Positions 45,466 to 57,944 of a stretch of 64,000 bases of DNA are shown here, piece by piece. A program made the translations under genes and the position numbers. Positions within the stretch are counted from its first letter, which is position 1. Every line of letters begins with the position of its first letter. This DNA comes from Saussurea involucrata (taxonomy: Eukaryota > Streptophyta > Magnoliopsida > Asterales > Asteraceae), in NCBI GenBank assembly GCA_033807775.1, contig CM066318.1, positions 89,174,879-89,238,878 of the forward strand. The letters run 5' to 3'. The notes beneath the pieces were generated by a model that worked only from the letters and a program-made list of their open reading frames with translations, was not told where the DNA came from and ran no database searches.

Positions 45466-45530
45466 ACACTCCCCCTTAAAAGAATTCCGTCCCCGGAATT
45501 CCTCATTGGAAAAGATGCGGGTATCTTGCC
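45466..45530 (-). pseudogene. Polypurine tract and last codons of gypsy pol in element B
   Basis: The minus strand reads RYPHLFQ, stop, GIPGTEFF, stop, and then the polypurine tract AAGGGGGAGTG against the LTR. The same GTEFF-plus-tract layout occurs in the outer element at 11219. It identifies B as a gypsy derivative that has lost all other pol sequence. Confidence 0.7.
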
Positions 45531-48500
45531 CACATCAAAACCGACATTTCCCAAAGCAAAGCTATATCTGACTCACTCAACCATCTCATCAGACCCGAAA
45601 CATGGAACCTTGGGTGCATTTCCTTCCGTTCTTACGGTACTCTAACTCGTAGGCTACTGTTCTTACTCGGTCGACCTTGACTACAGAAGATTTACTAAGG
45701 CTTCTCATGCATCAACACTTCCTTTAAGGAGGAACTTGGCTAAATCCTCTGCCATAACACGAGATTCATTTACTAAGAGACGGACACACACTTGACCGCT
45801 TGACACAAGTCCAAACCTGAACGTCCCGACAACTCACAACCTAGAGTTCCTTCATCGAAATACAAGCAATCCTAGATTACTTCTCCTAATCAACAATCGA
45901 CTAAGCGGATAACGTTTCCCTTTCTCGGACCACCACGACCACAGCTCGTCAACCATTTCTTACATCCTCACCACTTCATCACTCCATCCTTGTACGTAAC
46001 CCATGGTAGGAACCTTCAAACCTAACGTTGAAGTGTTCACCTACTAGAAATAAACTTATCCTGAAACACATCAAATCCTCGTTGATTACCACGTTCGTTC
46101 GGTCATAAAACATAACTCCGGTTACCCTCACCCAACTGGGAGGAATAACCATAGTCACACCATGCTATTCTCACTAGCTTAAACACTATACGACCAAATC
46201 GTTTACACATTTCTCACAAGGTCACTAACTTAACTCATTTAGTTGTCTCATCCACTTCTCTCCTGCACAAAAACTTACACAATTTCCTTCCTCAATATTC
46301 TTTCCAACGGTTCGCACACTATCAAAGACAATCTACATAATACTGTCAAGTGTACTACTTCCAATTTACTCACTTGATCCGACATACTATCTACACCTTC
46401 CCCACGTTAGCGTAGAGCACTGCTCACCACACATTACTTGCCCCTCTCTCCCAACCTCTCCACATGTTGCTATCGCTTTCTCATTACTTACATAACCAAA
46501 CAGTTGCACCAAGATCTTATCTTAAGGCATTCAACCAAGCCGTCTTGAAACAAGACCAGTGTTCGACGTCACTACACATTCTTTAATCTCCAACTTTTAC
46601 CTTCTCAGACATTTCTCTCACACATAAGCAACAATTCACAATCTTTCAGGATTTCGCATCAATCTCACCACCTCTTGACTAACACAACCCTCATCCTCTT
46701 TAAACTTCCAATGACCCCAAAGTGTGTTTCTTAGTAACGTCTCCTATTCACTCTAATAATCCACCCCCCTTGGAATCCCTATTACCAACGGATCTATTAA
46801 CTCAGGAACACCCCGAACTCGGGTTCCACAATTCTTTCGATTAACCACCATGATCATAAAATCAGACAGATATATAAATACCGTCATCCCGGCTTTCTTA
46901 CTTAGATTTACCTTAAATAATTCTTTAACAATGTCTCCTCTACTATACTACAGCTTGACTAATCTATTCATCATCTTCTTTAAACTTACTTCTGCCTTCA
47001 AGAATATACTTAACAACATACGTAACCACAAAGCTTGGTCTCACAGATGGGCAATCACCCAAATCTACCCCGACATTCCATTCCGATAACAGTCAAAATA
47101 CACACCTACTTACAACCCACATACTTCAACAACTGGGATTGCAAAACGTACACTCTATCCGAAATCCCAAAAGGACTTCCTTCTAATCCCTCATCTTTCT
47201 AACATCGCCTTACTACATCACCGGCTGACACAGATATCTTGGCAATTGACGCTACTATTCATTCGTACATTCACCACTCCTATTATCACACTACCAACCA
47301 AGTCTCTCATGGTCATTCGTACACAATTCACACTTTCCTTCATATTTTCTCGCATACACAATCGAGTCTATCTCGCTACTTTGTCCTTTCTCACTCTAGC
47401 TGAACTATAACTTCCTAGTTCCCAATTAGCTCAAATGTAAGCGTTCTTGTTTGCTCTTTAAGATCCGAGGCCTTACATAAGCTGGACACAGTCCCTCACT
47501 GGACGATAGAATCTACACACTTGTTTCGCTCGTGTTACATACCTCATCATTCTACGAACCCTCCATACTTCGTAAATAGAACGCTTAATCACAACAATAA
47601 CTTATCATCCTCTTAGCACCTCCACAAGGTGTTCTATCAACTTTCAACCTTCTGGTTCAAGTCTTCGGCCTCAACCATCTTACACAACAGTCGACTTCTA
47701 CATCAACTGACAACCTGTAACTACCTTCTTAACTTATTCTATAACAGGAGTTCCTTATGGAACCTAATCCTTCCACATATCATAATCAACTTCATGATCT
47801 GCCTCCCTCTTTTCGAAACCTACTTATGTAACATCAACATTACGAGCTCACCTCAAAACTTATACTCCCACGCTATAGACATTTCATTCTTCCTCATCAC
47901 ACTACTCAAAACGAGTTGCAAAAAAAACCATCACCTAGAAGGCTTCGAGTCCTTCCTCCGGACACAACCGTCCCTTGGCAACCGTACTTCCAGTTACCGA
48001 ACAAGGGTGCAAACCCTCATACAACCGACACTATAATCCACTTCCGACTCTACCCCTGTTCACCTTTCCTCTTGAACACAAATACTAAGGCTACAACATT
48101 CTTTCTTGATTTGTCCGACACTTCTTCACTCTTGAAGTTCTTCCTTAGCTTAACATGTAACATCCTACGACCTAGTGAGTTCATAGCCTTCATGCATGAC
48201 AACGCAAAAGACAAATCATTTCGTACATTTTATCATTTTAAATAAACGACGTTTAGAAACAACTCGGGTACTCGTGACCCCATCGCTCTTATAACTTCAA
48301 AACTCTGCACAACGATTCGAGAACCATTGGCATGCATCTTCCCATGAACCCCAATCTTGCTCAATCCGAACAATGTTATTACGAGAGTAATAATTTGCAT
48401 GAAAATCTTTTCATATGAGACAATTCTGAAAGAATTACCGACACCAAGTAAACCAGTCGGTTCTCACACTCAATTGTATGATATCAAAAAGGTCAATAAG

Positions 48501-49590
48501 CATTTTGGTTATAAGTGAATTGCAGGTAACCATTTCCTTGGCCATTTTTGTAACAATTTAACTTATCATTAAAAGTGTGGAATACTTTGCAAATCGTTTA
48601 CCTCAAAATTTCAATGTGCGACGTACTGAAATAACTTTTTCTTTAAAAGTGTACTCGTACAAGCTGACTCATTTTGTTCAAAGTTGACATTTACATTCTT
48701 ATTTTAAATCGTGAAAATTTCATGTTACATAAAAGAACGCCATGCATGAGACTCTATTTGCAATTGAAGGCTATTCACTCTAACAAGGTCAACCGCTTTA
48801 ATTACGCAACTTATCCTTGACACTCCACCTACGACCAATGGTCGTTCTTTCGGTCACGCAACAACTTGCTGAACACACTTTCCACCTCTCACTTACTCAA
48901 CCCTTTCATACTATTTTGCTTTGAACAACTATCTCACTTTCCACTCCTATATGCTTTCATTTCACTATAGGTATCTTATTTCATTTACCCTGTCCTTGAA
49001 AAGCTCGAATAAGAATTCAAAGCTCCATTGGCACTTTCAAGGTTTCGACATCGCCCTTTCTTACCATCCCGACCGATCTATCCTAAGATTTCTAGAACTG
49101 GGACTCTCCCAAAATAGGAGTCTTACTCAAACTCAACATCCATCCTCTTCGAATCTACGAAGAGTTACCTCTATCCGACTCATAACGTTCTATACAACAT
49201 TCTTTCTCTACGATGTATACATACATCACATCATAAGTGACCTCTCAAGAAACTTCCCTAACAAGGGGTCTCAGTCTACCCCTCAGGGATCTTGTTGACA
49301 ATCTAACGTACTGGAACACGACATGAGCACTAGGTAGGTTAATAAGGTAGGTTAAGCACATACATGTACTTGTAAGTTCGCAATTACACTGGCCAGGTGC
49401 AATCTCAAACTTACCTTACATGACAGTCCTCGGTACCTTATTAGTCCTATCTCCATAATAGTGTCCTCCTAACGCATTTCTTGTGTCTACATCAGTGCCC
49501 TCTTAACGCGTTTCCTGATTCTCAGTTGTGATCTTCTACTCCCAAGTTTAAGTTTAGGCCCGTCCGGTCACCTAAATCCCTTAAACTATG
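45531..49590 (-). other. Noncoding interior of element B
   Basis: About 4 kb without recognisable protein. Blocks around 48170-48560 match, inverted, 63590-63960 in element C, and the 48175-48200 block also matches 13690-13715. This is shared leader sequence of related families. The longer plus-strand frames run against the element's direction and have no known motif. Confidence 0.75.
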
Positions 49591-49602
49591 GCTCTGATAC
49601 CA
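49591..49602 (-). other. Primer-binding site (tRNA-iMet) of element B
   Basis: GCTCTGATACCA, minus-strand TGGTATCAGAGC, two bases from the LTR at 49605. Confidence 0.93.
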
Positions 49603-49604
49603 TT

Positions 49605-51275
49605 TGTAACATCCCAAAACATAACAAGACAACCAAAGCATTAAATCATACTCTGTAATAAAACTGGGTCCCAAAATTCAGTACATCATTCCCAAACTAA
49701 GGTTGGCGGAAACAACCTATACACAACTGAGAACAACTACTACTACAAGTGGCAACGGCACAGTCTCTAGCTACATATGTACTCAATCATGCTCTTGCTC
49801 ACTTACTTGAGCCTCTTACTACTTGCTTACCTGAAAATGGTTTAGTTTTGAAAAGCGAGGGTTAGACCAAAAGGTCTAGTGAATTCCCTCCGAAAACAAC
49901 ATATATAAACATTGGGAAAATCGTTTATAAAATTCATCATCAAACTTCACATAACGTCAAACATGGTACTGCACCGTGATGAGGACCGCATAAACTAACC
50001 ACGATCGGGGCCCAAGCAGACTCCCCTTTCGCCGCGATCGGGGCCCAAGCAGACTCCCCTCTCGCCTCGTACCGGGGCCCAAGCAGACTCCCCTCTACCC
50101 GAATAGGAGGGAAACAGATTCCAACCTATCGGCTCATCACCCATGTCCAAGGGATCATCGGATCCCATAGCATACAGATCCCACGGTACAGACCGACTCC
50201 ACATAGCATACATCACATGTCATACTTCATACAACTTGGAATCTCGTAAACCATATAATCATTTCATCATGCTAAATATTCTTTGAATAAAGTATGAGCT
50301 TTCATGTAAAAACATGCATATCGATTTGGTAAACATTTCGTGCTCAAAGTGAACCATTATCAGTTAAAAGAACAATTAACACATTGCGTCGTAAATAGGT
50401 TTAGGGAACTCACCTTGATGACGCTGAACGCACTTCTTGAAATCACCAAGCTAATCCAACCGAACACCTAAGGGCATTGAATTCGAATCAGATAAAATAT
50501 CTCAGCCCTACTGTCCGGATACCCCTTCCCGGACACAGCACTTATCCGGACACAACACTTATCCGGACACTACACTTATCCAGACACTACACTTATTCGG
50601 ACACATCACTTATCCGGACACACCACTTATCCGGACACATCACTTATCCGGACACAACTACCCGGACACCTTCACGAGACACTTACCCGGACACATGCAA
50701 CATATCCGGACACCACCAAACACTGGTGTCCGGAAAACGCTGTTGTTCGAGCTTAGAAATTCTAAAACCGCTTTAAACTCCGATTTTAGCCATTAGTTTG
50801 ATTAGACAACTATAAGGGTTCATTCACTAACCCCAAACACTCACTTAAACCATTTATAACCTCTAAAATCGTTTCATTAAGACCAAAACACATAAAACCC
50901 ACTTTTTAGGGAAAATGGGGAAAGCTTAAGAAATCACTAGTTTCAATCATAGAATCCAAGCTAAAGAAGAAGGGAATGCTAAATTACACAGAATACGAAC
51001 TTAAGAAGGATTACCTGATTGATTTCTCCTCTCTATTGCCTCCTTCTTCTTCTTCTTCTTCTTCTTCTTCTTCTTCTTCTTCTTCTTCCTTCTTTCCTTG
51101 CTTCACGTCACCATACACACACAAGACCAAAATACTGATTTGCAAATGGGGGCTGCCCTAAAAGTTTGTGCATATAAATACCTTATAAAATACAGAAATG
51201 GTCCCTCAACTTAACTTTCATTTATTTCACTTTGGCCACCAAACTCTAAAACCTACTAGAATTTGGGTTGTTACA
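49605..51275 (-). repeat. LTR of element B (right, promoter copy)
   Basis: Pairs with 43824-45465. The (TTC)n tract at about 51041-51090 is expanded relative to the left LTR (45262-45285). Confidence 0.95.
51041..51090. repeat. (TTC)n microsatellite, expanded
   Basis: About 15 TTC units against about 6 in the other LTR. The two were identical at insertion, so the difference arose afterwards. Confidence 0.9.
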
Positions 51276-54200
51276 GCCAAACTACTTGGATTGGATTCGT
51301 GCCTTGAGAATTGCCTTGAGGTACGAAGACAAAGAGTATTTGCTAAACTCTCTTAGTGGGGCATATAAACAGTTCATAGTGAACTTCAATATGAACAATA
51401 TGGACAAGACCTTGATGGAGCTCCATGGCATGTTGAGATCTGCTGAAGCAAGTACGGGTAAGACCCAAAGTGGTCACTCAACTGCTCCCATCCTGGCCAT
51501 TAGGGAAGGTGGCTATAAGAAGAAGAAAGTTTCTCATCCCAAAGGGAAGGGAAAGGCTAAAGTTGTTCCACGCAACCAAGGCCTTAAGAGAAAAGCTGAT
51601 TCTTCTGACATACCACCCATAAGTGACCCTAAAGAGGCCATATGCTTTTACTGTCAAGGAAAGGGCCATTGGAAGAGAAGTTGCCCAAAATATATGGAGG
51701 ACTTGAAAATGAACAAGGTCAAAGGGTGTGGCACCTCAGGTATTTTTACAATTGAACTCCATAGTACTTCGATTTCTAACTCTTGGGTCCTTGATACGGG
51801 ATGTGGTACTCACATTTGCTCTAATTTTCAGGGACTAAAGGGAAGTAGGACGTTGAAGCATGGGGAGCTGAATCTGATCATGGGAAACAGGATGACTGCC
51901 GTTGTTACCAAGATTGGAGATTTTGAGCTCGTGCTTAGTAGTGGTTTTTCAATAAAGTTATTAGATTGTTGCTACTCGCCAGAAATGGCTCGAAACATTA
52001 TTTATTTTCATGCATTGTACAAGGATGGTTTTGAATTTTAATTTGATGGTTGCATTTTGGTTTATAAACATGGTTGTTTTATTTTAAAGCCTCTCCTTGT
52101 AATGGTGTGTATGAAAGCGTGATTTGTGTTGGTAGAAATAATAATAACTTAACTCTAAATGTTGGTTCCTCCAATAGTGAATTGGATAAATCATCGTTAT
52201 GGCATCATCGTCTTGGCCACATAAACAAGAAACGCATCGCCAAGCTCCAATCGGACGGGGTCTTGGAACCATTTGACTTAAAGTCTGATGAAGAATGCGA
52301 GTCTTGCTTACTTGGCAAGATGACGAAAGCACCTTTCAAAGGAAAAATGGAAAGGGGTAAGGATCTGTTGGACTTAATCCACACAGATGTATGTAGACCA
52401 TTCAGATCTGCCACAAGAAACGGTGAAAGATACTTTGTTACCTTTACTGATGATTTCAGTAGATATGGATTTATCTATCTGATGAAAAACAAATCGGACA
52501 CCTTTGAAGTGTTCAAAGGATTCAAAAACGAAGTAGAAAACCAACTGGGCAAGAAGATCAAGATGCTCCGATCCGACAGGGGTGGAGAATACTTGAGTTA
52601 TGAATTCTACGACTATCTAAGGGATTGTGGAATAGTTTCGCAATTATCTCCTCCCAGAACACCACAACTCAATGGTGTTGTTGAGAGAAGAAATCGAACG
52701 CTACTTGATATGGTTCGGTCCATGATGAGTCGTGCTACACTTCCAATATCGTTCTGGGGCTATGCCTTAGAAACAGCAGCTCATATCTTAAACCTCGTTC
52801 CAACTAAGAAGGTTGCAAATACACCCTCTGAAATGTGGACTGGGACTCGTCCCTCGTTGGCACATATAAAGGTCTGGGTTGTGAAGTCTTCGTTCGGCGC
52901 GAAACTAACGACAAGCTAGAACCTAGAGCAGAGAAGTGTCGGTTCATTGGTTATCCCTACAAATCCTTTGGATATATATTTTACAAACCTTCGGAGAACA
53001 AAGTGTTTGTAGCTAGAAGGGGAGTCTTCCAAGAAAGGGAGCTCATTTCCAAAAGGATAGTGGGAGCAGCATTGATCTTGAAGAAATTCAAGAAACAACC
53101 AATGATGAACCTATAGTTGACACTAGCCCTCAACATGAGGTTGAACCACCTGTTGAGGAAACTAACATACCTCCACCACCTCTTCGCAGAACTTGTAGAG
53201 TAAGTCAACCTCCTGAGTTTTATTATGGTTTTCATATTACAAAGGAAGGAGACACACTAGTCAATGATAAAACATTTGATAGTGCGGATGAGCCATCCAA
53301 CTACGAGGAAGCGATGGCAGGCCCTGAGGCTGCCAAATGGAAAGAGGCCATGGAAAGCGAGATTCAATCTATGTACGATAACCAAGTTTGGAAATTGGTT
53401 GATCACACACCAGGTCGTAAGATAGTTGGGTGCAAGTGGATCTTCAAAAAGAAGACTGACATGGATGGGAATGTGCACACATTCAAGGCTAGACTGGTTG
53501 CAAAAGGTTACACTCAAACTCAAGGAATTGATTATGATGAAACCTTCTCACCAGTGGCAAAGATTAAGTCTATCAGGATATTGCTTGCCATAGCTGCATT
53601 TCATGACTATGAAGTATGACAAATGGATGTAAAAACCGCTTTCCTCAATTGGAAACTTGATGAGGATGTGTATATGGCACAACCTGAAGGTTTTGTACAT
53701 ACCGAGTATCCAGATAAAGTGTGTAAGCGTGAAAGATCCATTTATGGACTTAAACAAGCGTCTCGTAGCTGGAATCTTTGTTTTCATGAAAAGGTCAAGG
53801 AATTTGGATTTTCTCGAAGCGAAGATGAGTCCTGCGTATATGTTAAGGCTAGTGGGAGTAATGTTGTATTTCTAGTCTTGTATGTTGATGACATACTACT
53901 CATAGGAAACAATATTCCGATGTTGCAAGATGTAAAGGTCTGGCTCGGGAAATGTTTTGCTATGAAAGATTTGGGAAATGCAACATACATACTTGGAATA
54001 AGAATTTATAGAGATAGAACCAAGCATTTAATTGGACTTAGCCAAAATACATACTTGGATAAGATATTGAAGAAATTCAATATGAGTGAATCCAAGAAAG
54101 GGTTTTTGCCCATGCAACATGGCATAAGATTGAGCAAAGATCAATGTCCCAGCACTAGCAAAGAACTGGACAGAATGATTCGAATTCCATATGCATCTGC

Positions 54201-54381
54201 TATAGGATCGATCATGTATGCCATGACATGTACTAGACCTGGTGTCTCATTTGCTTTAAGCGTGGTGAGTAGAGTGCAGACTGAAGAGAATTCGGCGGAT
54301 CCTTTCACGAAAGCGTTAACTCGACCCAAACATGAGTATGATACTGAAGCCATAGGTGTTAGAATTATCAATATACCTTGA

Positions 54382-55221
54382 ATGTTTTAGTCGTTAGTTT
54401 GATGCATTAAAAACGTAATAAATTGTATTTCATTTGGAGATTATTATATGGAGATTATAATATATGCTGGATTGCGTCCATTTACATTTAATTTATTATC
54501 GTGTTTTATTTTGCATGTTTAGAACCAACTTCCTGAGTATTAATTTACTTAAACCTCCACAGTCAGTCATACTCCTGGAAGTAAGTAGTGATTCAAGACT
54601 GTCATGAAGTGTCGGAAGCATAGAGAATGCAACTAACACTCATGAGTACCTAATGGTGATTTGGGTATTGGAACGACCCGCGCTCAAAAGTTTACTTCAT
54701 GGATTAAGTCAGAGTAATTTTGAGATGATAATATTTTATGTTCTTCAAACAGAGATGCATAGAGTTTTGCTCTAGGATTCTGTTATGCTTTGGTGTGCTC
54801 CAACGCTGACCATGACTGGCAGTTATACAGGGTATGTCCATGTATAATATGATGAATAGAAATGAACTGTGTAGTCAAAGTTTATTTGTTCCTTCTGCCT
54901 AAACAGGAGAAGCAATATCCATGGGCCCCTCGATGATTTTGTGTTGATACTAAGTGTTTGGCCAAACCCTGACTAGAATTGATGTGTTCAATTGAGTAGT
55001 CTGATGAATTCAACACATATCGGAAATCGGGAAACATAATCTTGAACCATGAGATAGACATTTATCCATGTCTCAGGTTCATATGATATCTTGTAGAACA
55101 AAGGAACATTAAATCACTTATCTTAGGACCAAATCCTTATCAGAGTTCGGCAGTTGGATTGGATGGCTTGCTCTCTGCTGATTATTTGAAAGCGTTAAAC
55201 CAAATAGAGTTAATAACTTGT
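54382..55221 (+). other. Copia 3' untranslated region
   Basis: About 840 bp between the end of pol and the polypurine tract. No gene seen. Confidence 0.75.
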
Positions 55222-55234
55222 CCAAGTGGGAGAC
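55222..55234 (+). other. Polypurine tract of copia element
   Basis: CCAAGTGGGAGAC directly before the 3' LTR; AAGTGGGAGA is the common copia form. Confidence 0.88.
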
Positions 55235-55919
55235 TGTTGGACATAGTGTCCAGAGTCATTAACTATTGGTAATATTTCTAATAATGGCAGGGTCCTTTTG
55301 GGTTGCCCTTAAGACCCAAATAACAATCATAAGAATGAGAGGGAGTTAAAGTAGTTAGTTTATTAATTTTTCATTTGATGATAAATTAATTATAAGCTAC
55401 AATATAATTAATTGGATTAATTATAGGGACTAAATGATAATTGGTTAAAAGAGTTTTTTAACAAGCTTATCGTTTCAAGGGGGCTAGGTGTAAATAAGGG
55501 GATTATAAATAAACTACTAGGGATCAAACCCTAAGGAGTTTTTTTGTTCAATATATATTTCTCTATTGAGGCCGTAACCTCCCCTCTCCTCCCTCCCAAA
55601 ATTGTAAACCCTAAATAAGGGTTTAGGGTTTAAAGCTTCAATCTTGATTGTTGGTTTGGTGTTCTTAAGTGTGAGCCACTAGAGGGATTCACACTATTGA
55701 TCCTTGACATCCAAGAAGCAAGAACAAGGTTAATTCATCTTTGTGTTTTCGACAATCACAAGAAACAAGTAAGTGTTCTTGATTCTTTCTATTGTAGTTA
55801 ATCATCTAGAACGTATGCGTCTTTATAAGTTGTTTGTTTGTATTGCCATGGATGATTCAATTTTAAATATGATTCCGTTGCCTATATCATGTGGTAGTAC
55901 GGTTTAACAAAACCTTTCA
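55235..55919 (+). repeat. 3' LTR of copia element
   Basis: 685 bp, same length as the 5' LTR, followed by CCAAC (55920-55924). Confidence 0.95.
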
Positions 55920-55924
55920 CCAAC

Positions 55925-56640
55925 AACATAAGTTTTAGAGGATTAGCCAAGAAGATCCAACCTATGAGTTGAAACATAGACATCTCAACCTCCTTTCATA
56001 TACCTAACATCAATTGTCAATTTTCCATCTCTCCATCAATGTGGGGTAGACAAAAATATCCTCCATCCAAGAAATATAGAATACTCAAATCTTAGAGTGC
56101 CACATCATTATCATTGGATCTTACTTTTAGATGAACCTTCAAGTCATATGTTATCCTTTATATAGTCACTTGCACTTCTAAATTTTCACTTTTGTCACCA
56201 ATGTGGGATGAATACTTGATTCTCATTGTGCCATGTCATCATCTTAAAGTTTTACTTTTATATGTATAAAGATATTGATATTTTTTTCTTTATAGATTAA
56301 TTTTTTTTCTTTCAAAAAGAGGGTTGACAAAAATAAACCAACCCCATGATTTGGAGGGTTAGCCAACATGAACCAACAACATAAGTTTTAGAGGATTAGC
56401 CAAGAGGATCCAACTTATGAGTTGAAACATAGACATCTCAACCTCCTTTCATATACCTAACATCAATTGTCAATTTTCCATCTCTCCATCAATGTGGGGT
56501 AGACAAAAATATCCTCCATCCAAGAAATATAGAATACTCAAATCTTAGAGTGCCACATCATTATCATTGGATCTTACTTTTATATATATAAAGATTGTTA
56601 AGATTTTATTTGGCAAAAAAGAAATAATAAGAACTTAACT
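55925..56640. repeat. Tandem array continued (right of copia)
   Basis: Completes the unit interrupted at 41515; a third unit starts at about 56131 and has a ~30-bp deletion after the CACCAATGTGGGA motif. The array ends in AT-rich sequence near 56600. Confidence 0.85.
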
Positions 56641-56868
56641 ATTAGAATTAGAGTAAACTACTATTTTCGTCCCTGTGGTTTAATGTTTATAACTATTTTC
56701 GTCCTTGGTCTTTAAAAATTGATTTTATCGTCCTTATGGCTTCCATTTTGTTTTGATTTTCATCCCTCAGACTCTTTGTTAAGTTAAATGGTAATTTAGA
56801 CTTTTAATAACATTTATCATTTTCCTATTCTTTTATTGAATATTGATACAATAGAAATTTATAAAAAA
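56641..56868. other. Possible single TIR end of another element
   Basis: GAGTAAACTACTATTTTCGT followed by repeated TTTCGTCC blocks resembles a MULE or MITE end. No inverted partner is found in the next 3 kb, so it may be a fragment. No gene. Confidence 0.3.
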
Positions 56869-57165
56869 GAGTAAATTACATTCCCGGTCCCTGTGGTTTG
56901 CTCATATTATGGATCAGGTCCTTAAAACGCGTTTATTACACTGGTATCCTGGTGGTATGCAAAAGCGCACGCAGAAGGTCCCTGCGTCTAACAGAATCCG
57001 TTAACCCAGTTAACTCAAGGGGTAGTTTTTGTCTTTCTACACCTATTTTTGTCCTTTTCTTAATAAAAAAACAAAAAAAAAACAAATAAGTTAATAAAGA
57101 AAGTGGACCCCACCACCCAACCCCACTACCAACCCTAACCCCCCTCTTCCTACCTTCTTCATCAT
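56869..57165. repeat. Left TIR of MULE B
   Basis: Includes CCCAGTTAACTCAAGGGGTA and GAAAGTGGACCCCACCACC, both found inverted in the right arm. The reading frames here are TIR sequence, not genes. Confidence 0.9.
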
Positions 57166-57944
57166 CGGAAACCACTTCACCGGAAACTGCAATATCTCGC
57201 CGGAAATACGTTTTTTGGAAGGAAAATCGTTTTATGTTTGATTAAACCATCACAAATTTGTTCGCTATGTTATTTCGTTCATATAGCAGCCATTCGAAGT
57301 GATTTCCAGCAAGAAATCGAATCTTTAGAGTTGTTGGACATATCGTCGGAGCTTCTCGTCGGAAAAGCGTGGGTCATCGGAAAGGCGTGGATAAAAGGTA
57401 AGATATTTGTTTAGGCATAAAACGACGAGTATCTGATTGCCATAAACAACGAACAAGTCCAAAAAGCATCGAAAAAGTCAAATGATGCAATCAATGTCCA
57501 GATGACATTCGCAGGAATTTCAACAACTTACCCCCAATTCCATGTTGTGTAATAAATTAATCTCAAACCTTTCCCCTCCATAATTCACGGCGGCGGTGGG
57601 GGGCAGTGGTGTTGTCGTTGATGGTGGTGCTCCACCACTCATATCATATCTTTCCTAAAAACCACACCTTTCAATCAAACAACCAACTTCACCGAACCAT
57701 AATGGGTGGTGCTTCATCTGTTCTAGAAATTTCGATTCATGAATTTACCGTCAAGGTTTTCTTCAATTCTTCATACCCAAAACACACATACACAGATGGG
57801 AATTATGTTATTAGATATGGGGTTTTGTTTGTTTTTAAACATTCGAGTAAAAACGGTGCATGATAGTAAAGCGTGTGTCAAGTTTAGGGAGGGAGGGGAG
57901 GGGGGAGAGAGAGAGAGAGAGTGAGTGAGTTGCAGGTCTTGTGA

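Larger units (their letters stand above)
43824..51275 (-). mobile_element. Nonautonomous gypsy-derived LTR element B (LARD-like)
   Basis: LTRs at 43824-45465 (1642 bp) and 49605-51275 (1671 bp), TSD GCCAA. The primer complement GCTCTGATACCA (49591-49602) and the polypurine tract (from 45466) show minus orientation. The 4.1 kb interior has no gag or pol except the last ~17 codons of pol. LTR similarity is very high, and differences are mostly in microsatellite length, so insertion is recent and later than the copia insertion. Confidence 0.95.
43730..54381 (+). pseudogene. Copia gag-pol, interrupted by element B and decayed
   Basis: Gag starts at 43730 with a Pro-rich N-terminus, is cut after 43823 by element B, and continues at 51281 in the same frame (GPN|YLDW site). 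Gag has lost a segment: KEYLLN is joined directly to SLSGAYKQF. The zinc knuckle CFYCQGKGHWKRSC lies at about 51640-51690 and the protease DTGCGTH at about 51795. A stop at 52039 and a shift into 52074 follow. Integrase (52190-52870) keeps HHRLGH, HTDVC, RSDRGGEY and NGVVERRNR, so its DDE triad looks complete. One-base losses occur near 52876 and 53055. RT starts near 53330; a TGA at 53617-53619 replaces the Trp of the WQMDVKTAFL motif. The catalytic YVDD lies at about 53881-53892. RNase H is almost entirely deleted: FALSVVSR runs straight into the terminal NSADPFTKAL. Confidence 0.93.
41516..55919 (+). mobile_element. Ty1-copia retrotransposon with nested element
   Basis: 685-bp LTRs at 41516-42200 and 55235-55919 (TGTTGGACAT...AACCTTTCA), TSD CCAAC, primer site at 42202 and polypurine tract just before 55235. 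The domain order gag, protease, integrase, RT, RNase H is the copia order. A 7.46 kb LTR element sits in gag, with its GCCAA duplication. Several frameshifts, a stop, and deletions in gag and RNase H make this copy defective. Confidence 0.95.

Noticed and set aside
51268..51280. Copia gag starting inside LTR B
   Set aside because: The apparent start lies in LTR sequence; the real gag start is 43730 and the frame resumes at 51281.
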